From: Agelas oroides
Taxonomy: Eukaryota > Porifera > Demospongiae > Agelasida > Agelasidae
Reading direction: 5' to 3'
Assembly: GCA_949130485.1 (NCBI GenBank)
Contig: OX422205.1
Span: forward strand, 4,260,415-4,324,414
DNA: 64,000 nucleotides
Below the pieces are notes generated by a model, which saw only the letters and a list, made by a program, of their open reading frames with translations, did no database searches and was not told the DNA's origin. Shown here one piece after another: positions 42,338-64,000 of the stretch. The first letter of the stretch is position 1. The number at the start of each line of letters is the position of its first letter. Both the position numbers and the translations under genes were made by a program.

Positions 42338-42770
42338 CCAGCTATATATCCATGTGTGTATTAGTGCATCAGTATACATGTTATTAGGTTTTAATCCTAG
42401 GTACAAGCAGCTGTTAATAATTTTATGTACCATTCAGTGTGTCAGTGCAGCTTGTTGGTGTACAACACATTACTATGTTATTGCTTAATTGAATTGTAGA
42501 GTCATGACATTACAAGTGTACCTACCTAAAGGCATTGGCCAAACATAAGCCAAGTATTGGTAGAGAGATTTCTAGGGTGCACTCACAATCATGCTAATGA
42601 GGGATCAAAGAAATGCATGACTTATTCACAACAATGCACCGCAGGTTGTGGTATCAAAGCTCCAAGCTGCTGAACATACGTACATGGTGTGAGGGACCAA
42701 GGCAGGGACCAAGGCAGGGGACAAGCAACATTCAGCTAGCTCCAAAACATATACACTAGGCAAGATAGTG

Positions 42771-42815
42771 AATAAAACCAAGAGTTAATCCAATTTATAC
42801 CGCATTGAGACAATA
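42771..42815 (+). promoter_or_regulatory. Candidate polyadenylation signals of the beta-helix gene
   Basis: Two AATAAA hexamers at 42771-42776 and 42810-42815, about 435-475 bp after the stop codon at 42337. Their use is inferred. Confidence 0.45.
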
Positions 42816-43216
42816 AACTAACATCAGTTTGTATGATAATTATACAATCTGCCATGCAGTGGTGTCATCCTGGGAGTTGGTGTTTCCAGATATATATGGG
42901 TCACTTTCTAGTGGAATGCCAAGCAATTGCAACTTGAGGTGATATCTTGCTCTCACTGTCTCCCTTAGTGATGGATAATGATTGCTCATTCTCAAACACT
43001 GCACTGCCATTGCACCTGAAAGGGGTGGAGCTGAGTGAGTTTTGCTAACCACACCCTGAGCATGTACAATTATCAATGTGCTGTTCTAGAAATGATCTAT
43101 GTTTACTAAGTGATGTAATGAGAATAGTAAACCACCTCTAACAGAGTACATTCTATGTCCAATAATTATGTGGTATATCCAATACTGAATGTGCTGAGAT
43201 TTGTTGGTCTAACACA

Positions 43217-43413
43217 CGGACTGTGCCAATCTTCTTGACGGATGTGCCCATCTTCTTGACGGACTGTGCCTATCTTCTTGACGGATGTGCCCGTCTTCTT
43301 GACGGACTGTGCCCGTCTTCTTGACGGACTGTGCCCGTCTTCTTGACGGACTGTGCCCGTCTTCTTGACGGACTGTGCCCGTCTTCTTGACGGACTGTGC
43401 CCATCTTCTTGAC
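43217..43413. repeat. 21-22-bp minisatellite, nine units
   Basis: Unit GGACTGTGCCCGTCTTCTTG followed by AC. The first units alternate 22 and 21 bp (GGACTGTG/GGATGTG). Confidence 0.95.
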
Positions 43414-43803
43414 CTGAAGATCAGCACAGTTCATTTGAAACATCTGTCAATTCTACTGTGTGTTACTACAAATCTCAGCACATCTGTTACTGTGGCACTA
43501 TGTCTCTCAGCAACTACATAATACTCAACATACACCCACAATCAAAAGGCGCAATATACAACATCCAAATGAGAATGCTGAGCAAGTCACAAGGGATTCT
43601 TCAACTTCTCACATCTGAAGAGTTTTCATCAATATCAGCTACTGAACAATCACGCTTACACTTACATGTGAATAAAAGAAAGAGAACATACCTTTCTTAG
43701 TGTGGTGCGTCTATTTTGGTCCAAGTGCACACATACAATGTGGAAATCACCTACTTGCACAACAAAAAGCATTGCACATACTTAGAGTACAAAATTAAAT
43801 AAA

Positions 43804-56731
<12,928 letters not shown>

Positions 56732-56978
56732 GATATGCGATATGCGGCTCAGGTAATTACGTAAACACTAAAATATGACACGTGACTGGACTGCACTGCG
56801 CGCGCGGCGCCGCTTCTATGTATGATGAGCAAGAATGTACTCTTGAATGAGTGCTATAGGAGTTGCATGGTGAAGTTATGCATAAACAGATAGTACAAGC
56901 CGTGAAGATGAGTCTGGGAACAAGACCCAACAATAGATACATGCCAAACTGAGTCAAAGTATGTGCAAATATACATGA
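56732..56978. other. 247-bp spacer between repeat-gene stop and SCCPDH start
   Basis: Must contain both the 3' end of the Ser-rich repeat gene and the promoter/5' UTR of SCCPDH on the minus strand. GC-rich near SCCPDH (GCGCGCGGCGCCGC at ~56798-56811). No clear AATAAA or TATA box read on the minus strand. Confidence 0.6.
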
Positions 56979-58974
56979 TCAGTTGTCATTGGAGGAGGAA
57001 TCAGGTCCTTGCATGCCAGCAGCATCCTTCTGGAAAGCAACTGAGCCAGTCTATAGGGAGAGACTCTCTCTAAGTACACTGTCTTGGACTCAGCAGTTGG
57101 CCTATAGCCGGGTACAACATGGCTAACATGGTACAAATAAACTTCACCTTTCCCTTCACAGATCCAGTAGAGGAACTCTTACTGACAGCAGGAGATGACA
57201 CTTTGATCTCCACAGCATCCTTCAGGGAAGCAGCTGAGCCGGTCTACAGTGTATAGTTGAGAGGGTTCCATATAGGCTATAGCAGCTACACATTTAATGT
57301 ATGTACATGCGAGTTTTTTTGTATAATATAGCAACTACTCACATTTGCCGTCACAGATCCCACTGAAGACCTTTTGCTCATGGAGGCAGATGACTGCAAA
57401 GCATCCATAGTGTGCAAATGAGAGAAGGAAAATACGATTTTAGCATCATTCTCAGCCAGCGTTTCGTCACTTGCAGCAGCAAATATACCTTTCCCATTAC
57501 AGATCCAGTAGAGGACCTTTTGCTCACAGGACTGGATGACTCTTTCGTCTCCAGAGCAGTCAGGGAGGCAGCTGAGCTAGTCTGGAGTGTGTAAACAAGA
57601 ATCAGCTAGTATAGTAGTTTTGTCAGTGGTGTTTCCACACGCAGAGATCATATTAAGATTTGCAGCAACTATACTCGCCTTTCCCTTTACAGATCCAGTA
57701 GAGGACCTTTTGCTCACAGGACTGGATGACTCTTTCGTCTCCAGACCAGTCAGGGAGGCAGCTGAGCTAGTCTGGAGTGTGTAAACAAGAATCAGTATAA
57801 TCTAAGTAGTTTTGTCAGTGGTGTTTCCACACGCAGAGATCTTGCAGCAACTATACTCGCCTTTCCCTTTACAGATCCAGTAGAGGACCTTTTGCTCACA
57901 GGACTGGATGACTCTTTCGTCTCCAGACCAGTCAGGGAGGCAGCTGAGCTAGTCTGGAGTGTGTAAACAAGAATCAGTATAATCTAAGTAGTTTTGTCAG
58001 TGGTGTTTCCACACGCAGAGATCTTGCAGCAACTATACTCGCCTTTCCCTTTACAGATCCAGTAGAGCAACTTTTGCTCACAGGACTGGATGACTCGTTC
58101 TGCTTTAAGCTGGTCTGGAGTGTGCAAGCAAGAAATAGTTTGTCAGTGGTTTCTCCACGGACAGGATTTTATCTCCATGGCAATTGCTTGCCTTTCCCTT
58201 TACTGATCCAGTAGAGGAGCTCTTACTAACAGAGCTGGATGATGCTTTTATCTCCAGAGTGTCCTTCAGGGAAGTAGCTGAGCTAGTCTACAGTGTACCA
58301 AGTGAAAATGTTTGTATCACCACATGCAGAGATCTTATGAGAATGTATTTTTGAAGCAACTACCTTCACAGATCCAGTAGAGGACCTTTTGCTCACAGGA
58401 CTGGATGACTTCTGCTCTAGGGAAGAAGTTGAGCTAACCTAGAGTGTGCAAATGAGAAAGAGTGAAAATGCAGAGAACATAACATTATGAGACTGCAGCT
58501 TTGTAACAGCTACTCGCCTTTCCCATTACAGATCCAGTAGAGGACCTTTTGCTCACAGGACTGGATGACTCTTTCATCTCCAGACCAGTCAGGGAGACAG
58601 CTGAGCTAGTCTGGAGTGTGTAAACAAGAATCGGTATAAGTAGTTTTGTCAGTGGTGTTTCCACACGCAGAGATCTTATTAAGATTTGCAGCAACTATAC
58701 TCGCCTTTCCCTTTACAGATCTAGTAGAGGACCTTTTGCTCACAGGACTGGATGACTCTTCCATCTCCAGAGTGTCCTTCAGGGAAACAGTTGCAAACAG
58801 TGGAGAGCAAACACAGTGTTGTCACTGATTTTTGCATAAGTGTTATCAAAATGCATTTTTGTAGTATATAATACTTGCCTTTCTCTTCACAGATCCAGTA
58901 GAGGAACTCTTACTGAGAGAGGGAAATGACATTTTCATTTCCACAATATCCTTCAGGGGAGCAGCTGAGCCAGT
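56979..58974 (-). CDS. Repeat-gene exon block A (3' end, 12 exons)
   Basis: Exons: 56979-57050 (terminal, TGSVAFQKDAAGMQ then stop), 57148-57243, 57343-57393, 57489-57581, 57679-57771, 57861-57953, 58043-58114, 58192-58287, 58364-58438, 58518-58610, 58705-58776, 58879-58974. This block holds the most similar copies: 57679-57771 and 57861-57953 are almost identical, and so are their introns. Donors next to the exons ending (low coordinate) at 57679, 57861, 58043, 58192, 58518, 58705 and 58879 read GC instead of GT (GCGAGT, GCAAGC or GCAAGT). 57343-57393 and 58705-58776 have weaker, internal acceptors and are less certain. Confidence 0.8.
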
Positions 58975-61900
58975 CTAGAGTTTACAATTGAGAGAGAGTA
59001 AACGCAGCTGTTAATAGTTTGTTTACATAAAACTATTTACCAGTTGCCAATCTATAATAGGCCCCCAAAATCTCTTTCTTCTGCAATTTGCTCATGTTCA
59101 ATGCTGCCCTGCCCCCCCAAAGCACTTGATAATGCATAGCAGTGGTCTAAAAACAGCAATCAAATGATTCCACTGCATGGATAACACCATAGGGTACTCC
59201 AATTGAAGTTTGAAGCACAGTGAGATGCCAAATGAGCCGTTCCTGCTGGGTTTTTTTTTTGCTTGTTTCCATGCTAGTGCAACTTCACAAAAATAAGATG
59301 GTCCTCCAATTTCATGAATCCAACAGAGCCAAGTTTGCTCACAGAAGGCTCCATTTCTGGAGCATCTTTAAGAGAAGCAGTTGAGCTGACCTGAGTTTAG
59401 CATTTAGATGGTAAAAGCGGTTTTGTCAATGGGTTTTCTATGTGCAGATAACTTGATCTTTATATTATGCTGTAACAACCACTCACCTTTCCTTTCACAG
59501 ACCCAGTAGAAGAACTCCTACTAACAGAGGGAGATGACACTTTCATCTCCAGAGTGTCCTTCAAAGAAGCAGCTGAGCTTGTCTACAATGAAACAGAACA
59601 AAAGTGGTTTCTTGAGAGTAGCAGCTGAATATCATACACACCAAAATTATGTACATAATTCATTGAAGCAACTCTTCACCTTTCCCTTCATAGATACAAC
59701 AGATGGCCTCTTGTTTACTGAACTAGATGACTCCTGAGCACTTAGGGAAGCAGCTGAGGTAGTCTATAGAGCATAAATGACAGAGAGATTGCTTTTGTCT
59801 AACAACAATGTCTATGTCAATCTTATGGAGACTGCATCTTTGTAGCAACCATCTCACCTTTCCCTTTACAGATCTAGTAGAGGACCTTTTGCTCACAGGA
59901 CTGGATGACTCTTTCATCTCCAGAGTGTCCTTCAGGGAAACAGTTGCAAACAGTAAAGAGCAAACACAGTGTTGTCACTGATTTTCTCACATGCAAAAGT
60001 TTGTTTCAAAATGTATCTTTTGTAGTAATACAAACATAGGGAAACAGTTGAACTAGTCAAACAAAGAAGGGTAAAGGTAGCTTTGTCAGTGGCATGCAGA
60101 GATTTTATGAGAATCCATATTCACCTTTCTCTTCACAGATCCAGTAGAGGAGCTCTTCCTAACAGAGGGAGATGACTCTAGCATCTTCACAGCATCCTTC
60201 AGGGAAGCACCTGAGCTAGTCTACAGTGTACAATTGAGAGTAAAAGTAGTTTGTCAAGGATTTCAGATTAAGAATCTATCTTTTTCTCAGTACAAGTACT
60301 GGAATAAAGTTCACTTACGGAGCTGGATGACACTCCCATCTCTGGAGCATCCTTCAGGGAAGCAGCTGGGTTGGTCTTTGCAACAATACATGCTTTTCCC
60401 TTCACAAATCCAGTAGAGGAACTCTTATTAATAGAGGGAAATGACTCGTTTGTGTCCTTTAGGGAGGCAGCTGAGCTAGACTGGAGTGTGCAGTCAAAAG
60501 AAATGGCATATTGGTGGTTATCTACATACTGTAGCCATTGGTAAGTAGCAATTACATTTTCCTTCACAGATCCAACAGAGGGCATTTACTTACAGACACT
60601 TGCACATCCAGAGCATCCTTCAAGGAAGTAGCCGAAACACTCTGTTGCATGGAAGTGTAAGAAATTTCTTAAGTGTAGGTACTGTCAGTGGTGGCCTGCA
60701 CACTGTAAGACTGGTGGTGCATGATATGACTTGCCTTTCCCTTCACAGATCCAACAGAGGATTTTTTGCTCACGGTGCTGGATGATTCTTTTGTTTCCAG
60801 AGCAATCAAGGAAGCAGTCAAGCTGGTCTAGAGTGTGCGAATGAAAGAGGTGTTTTTATCTATGGTTTCTCTGTGTGCAGATAACAAAGTATGTTTCGTA
60901 CCTTTCCCTTCAAAGATCCAGTAGAGGAACTCTTACTAACAGCAGGAGAGGACTGTTTTATCTCCAGGGTGTCCTTCAGGGACGTAGTTGAGCTGGTCTA
61001 CAGTGCACAAATAACAAAGAGTATAGCAGCGTTTTTAAAGACTTCTCCACATATAGCAACTGCTCACCATTCCCTTCACAGATCCAGCAGAGGAACTTTT
61101 ACTCACAGAAGGAGAGGACGGTTTCATCTCCAGACGGTTCTTCAAGGAAGCAGTTGAGCTGGTCTAAAGTATGCACATCAGACAGATTGTCAATGTGCTC
61201 ACTGTATACCAATACAGTGTTCTTTGTGAATATTTACATGTCAGACATACCTTTCCTTTTACAGATCTCATAGAGGACCTTCTGCTTATAGAGCGAGATG
61301 ACTCTTTCACGTCTAGACTTTCATTCAAGGAAGAAACTGATCTCTACAGTGAGAGAATACAAGGTTTCGTTATTCTAAACAGACGACAGGTATTAAAAGT
61401 ATCCTACAATTTCATTTACAGATTCAGTAGGATTCCTACTGCCAACAAAACCAGATGACTCACTTTCACATCCAGAGCATCATTCAAGGAAGCACTTGAG
61501 CCTGTCTGCGATTGAGAAAATAAATCAAAGTGTACTGTCAGTAATTTTGACTTGTGTTCAATTTTTCTAAATTTAGTAAATTTGAATTTGAATTTATGAT
61601 GATCATGATTAAAGTATTCAGTTGAAATATGCCCACTCTTCATTATAGAAGCCATCACTTCAAACACTTGTATACCTTTTCCTTTGCGGATCCAACAGAC
61701 AACCTCTTGCTCACAGAGCTAGATGACTTTCTCACCTCCGGAGCATTTAAGGAAGCAGCCGGGCTGGTCTAGAATGTGCAAATGAGAGAGGAAGTAAAGT
61801 GGTTTTCACTTCATATGCATAGAAAATGATGAGAAGGCATCCTTTATAGCAACTACTCACCTTTTCCTTCATGGATCCAGTCAAGGACCTTTTGGTCACA

Positions 61901-64000
61901 AGACTGGATGACTCTTTCTGCTCAACAGTGTCTTTCAGGGAAGCAATTGAGCCAGTCTATAGTGTGCACACAAGAAAGAGTAAAAGAAATTTTGTTAGTG
62001 GTTTCTCCACATGTAGGATTTTATGAGAATGCATGTTTATAGCAACTACTCACCTTTCCCTTTACTGATCCAGTAGAGGAGCTCTTACTAACAGAGCTGG
62101 ATGATGCTTTTATCTCCAGAGTGTCCTTCAGGGAAGTAGCTGAGCTAGTCTACAGTGTACCAAGTGAAAATGTTTGTATCAGTGGTTTCTCCACATGCAG
62201 AGATCTTATGAGAATGTATTTTTGTAGCAACTACCTTCACAGATCCAGTAGAGGACCTTTTGCTCACAGGACTGGATGATTTCTGCTCTAGGGAAGAAGT
62301 TGAGCTAACCTAGAGTGTGCAAATAAAAGCAGTTTTGTCAAACTTCTCCACATGCAGACATCTTATGAGAATGTGGCAAATGCTCGCCAATTCCTTCACA
62401 GATAAAGCATTACTCACAGAGGGAGAGACCTGTTTCATTGCCCAAGCGTCCTTCAGAGAAGCAGCTGAGTTGGTCTAAAATATGTACATCAGACAGAATC
62501 TGTCAATGTGCTCACTGTATACCGAGAATGTTAACATGGTAGACATATACCTTGCTCTCTACAAATCTCGTAGAGGACCTTCTGCTCATAGAGCGAGATG
62601 ACTCATTCAAGGAAGTAGCTGAGCTCTACAGTGAAAGAATACAAGTGGTTTGTCATGCAGTCTCCATATACAAAGGATTTGTAAGTTTGTAGCCCTACCT
62701 ACCTTCCCCTTCATAGATCCAACAAAGGATACTTCACTCAAAGACTCTTTCATCTCCATAGTGTCAGTCAGAGAAGCAAATGAGCTAGTCTGAATAATGT
62801 AGTATCCATTTTATCATCATAAAGTACAGACAATGTGCCACGCCCACCTTTCTTTCCAAAGATCCATCAGAGAACACTTTGCGTAGAGAGCTGGATGACT
62901 CTTTCATCAGATTCTCCAGAGCGCTCTTCAATGACATACCTGAGACAGTCTGTAGTGTGCAAATCAGGTAGAAATGAAAGCTGTTTCTCCGCACACACAG
63001 AATGTAAATGTAAATACCCACCATTTCCTCCACAGATCCAGCAGATGACCCTTTCCTCAGAGAGCTGAATGCTGCTTTTAGCTCAAGAGTGTCTCCTAAG
63101 GAAGCAACTGAGCTGGTCTTAAAGAGTAAAAAAAAGTTTTTGTCAGTGGTGTCTCAATGTGCAGAGATCTTATGAGAATGTATTTTTGTACGTAGCAACA
63201 ACTCACTTTTCCCTCCACAGATCCAATGGAGGAACTCTTGCTAACAGGGGTGGATGACTCTTCCAGAGAGACAGCTAATGTCCTCTGTAGCATAATACAA
63301 TTGAATGGACTGTCACAACTGACCTATTCTACATACAAAAACAAATATATAATCACCTTTCCTTTCAAAGCTCCATCAGACAATATTTTGCTCACAGAGT
63401 CAGAGGACTCTTTCAGGGAAGCAGCCGAGGCGGATTCAGTGGAGGGCATTTCACTCACAGACTCTTTTGTCTCCAGATTGTCCTTCATGGATGCAATTGA
63501 ACCAATCTAAAATAGAAGTGGTATATAACACTATATGGATCTGTATATGGAAGAGAAAATATACCTACCTGTCCTTTCACAGATCCAGCAGAGTACACTT
63601 TGCTCACAGGGCTGGATGGCTCTATCTGCTCTAGATTGTCCTTCAGGGAAGACTTTGAGTTGGTCTGTAGTATGCAAATGATCAGATGGAATTTTATTAT
63701 TGGGGTTCTCTATACAGAGGGACTGCATCCTTGAAGCACCCTTTCATTTACAAATCCAACAGAAGAGCCAGATAACTCAACAACATCCTTTAGGGAAGCA
63801 GCTGAGTCAGTCTATACAAAACAGAGACATAACATTTACACAGACGGACTATATGGTACTGTCCACCTTTCTTTCCACAGATCCAGCAGAGGACACTTTG
63901 TTCATGAAACTGGACGATTCTTTCATCAGATTCTCCAGGGCACTCTTCAGTGAAATATCTGAGGCAGTCTGTGGTGTGCAAATCAGGGAGAAATGTAAGC
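56979..64000 (-). CDS. Ser/Lys-rich repeat protein encoded by at least 38 symmetric micro-exons, 5' end missing
   Basis: I do not recognise the product. Read on the minus strand, at least 38 short exons follow one another, each starting and ending in phase 0 with a length that is a multiple of three (42-162 nt, most often 93 or 96). The typical repeat opens TSSAASLKDTLEMK and closes SSSPVSKSSSTGSVKGK. Together they code 1128 residues in the window, very rich in Ser, Lys and Thr, almost without Cys or aromatics, with no visible membrane span or enzymatic motif. Introns are 55-314 nt, median near 90, against kb-scale introns in neighbouring genes. The last exon (57050-56979) ends in TGA. The array continues past the right edge, so signal peptide, N-terminal domains and total length are unknown. 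The composition suggests a disordered, possibly heavily phosphorylated or scaffold-like protein; that is inference. Confidence 0.85.
59289..61163 (-). CDS. Repeat-gene exon block B (10 exons)
   Basis: Exons: 59289-59390, 59487-59582, 59680-59763, 59858-59929, 60125-60220, 60319-60480, 60594-60641, 60735-60827, 60902-60997, 61068-61163. 60319-60480 holds two repeats fused through 18 in-frame nt (ACIVAK) that look like a former splice-junction remnant, since 18 nt is too short to be an intron. 60594-60641 is cut short at a GTAAGT that is the coding sequence for the repeat's own Val-Ser. 59289-59390 ends in a diverged tail (LEDHLIF) and is the least certain. 60735-60827 uses a GC donor (GCAAGT). 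Confidence 0.75.
61251..62474 (-). CDS. Repeat-gene exon block C (7 exons)
   Basis: Exons: 61251-61343, 61464-61505, 61676-61768, 61861-61956, 62054-62149, 62235-62309, 62388-62474. 62054-62149 and 62235-62309 code the same peptides as 58192-58287 and 58364-58438 in block A, so a two-exon block has been copied. 61464-61505 (TGSSASLNDALDVK) stops at a GTGAGT inside the ancestral repeat, leaving the rest out of frame. 62388-62474 fits a GC donor (GCGAGC), with an alternative internal GTGAGT. Confidence 0.75.
62551..63968 (-). CDS. Repeat-gene exon block D (9 exons, most N-terminal visible)
   Basis: Exons: 62551-62625, 62703-62789, 62848-62949, 63022-63117, 63207-63284, 63357-63506, 63569-63664, 63740-63811, 63867-63968. 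Copies here are more diverged. 62848-62949 and 63867-63968 form a 34-residue subtype sharing SALENLMKESSS. 63357-63506 is a 50-codon exon holding two repeats with no trace of an intron between them. Introns shrink to 55-89 nt. All visible donors are GT. The array is cut by the window edge. Confidence 0.75.

Larger units (their letters stand above)
42338..43803. other. Convergent intergenic region
   Basis: Between the ends of the beta-helix gene (+) and SCCPDH (-). Holds the two AATAAA hexamers and the 21-22-bp minisatellite at 43217-43413; nothing else recognised. Confidence 0.65.

Overview
The window looks like nuclear DNA of a marine invertebrate, most likely a demosponge. That assignment is inferred from three things: metazoan-type spliced genes, a large intronless beta-helix/multi-TM protein of a kind I associate with sponges, and dense small inverted-repeat elements and microsatellites. 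I ran no searches; exons were assembled by hand from reading frame, splice-site phase and recalled family sequences. I recognised no retrovirus-like element, capsid/envelope element, CRISPR array or toxin gene.

Layout. (1) 1-35650, + strand: the 3' two thirds of a glutathione synthetase gene (GSS), seven exons over 34 kb, with the 5' exons beyond the left edge. Its huge introns hold most of the repeats. (2) 38282-42337, + strand: one uninterrupted 1351-codon ORF for a secreted-type beta-helix ectodomain, a Cys-rich region and about eight membrane spans. (3) 43804-56731, - strand: a complete 13-exon saccharopine dehydrogenase-like oxidoreductase gene (SCCPDH), whose phases all agree and which gives 416-421 residues. 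(4) 56979 to the right edge, - strand: an unrecognised gene, at least 38 tiny exons nearly all coding one copy of a ~32-residue Ser/Lys-rich repeat. All are phase 0 and a multiple of three, with introns of about 55-314 nt. The 3' terminal exon with its stop is visible; the 5' end is off the right edge. It ends only 247 bp upstream of the SCCPDH start.

Repeats. Several DNA-transposon-like families recur: TA-flanked elements with CCGTA termini (two carry a HIRAN-like ORF, one of them broken), long palindromic fold-backs, elements ending in a CCTCGTTCCCAG motif, TTAA-flanked elements and a CTATAGATGG-ended family. Minisatellites and long (TG)n/(CA)n, polypurine and poly-G tracts are also common.

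Best candidates for something undescribed are the symmetric micro-exon array, with nine GC-AG donors among otherwise GT-AG introns, and a GSS intron that starts inside (GT)19 and ends in a (CA)n tract in place of a pyrimidine tract. That layout lets the two intron ends pair. The four genes show no obvious joint pathway.
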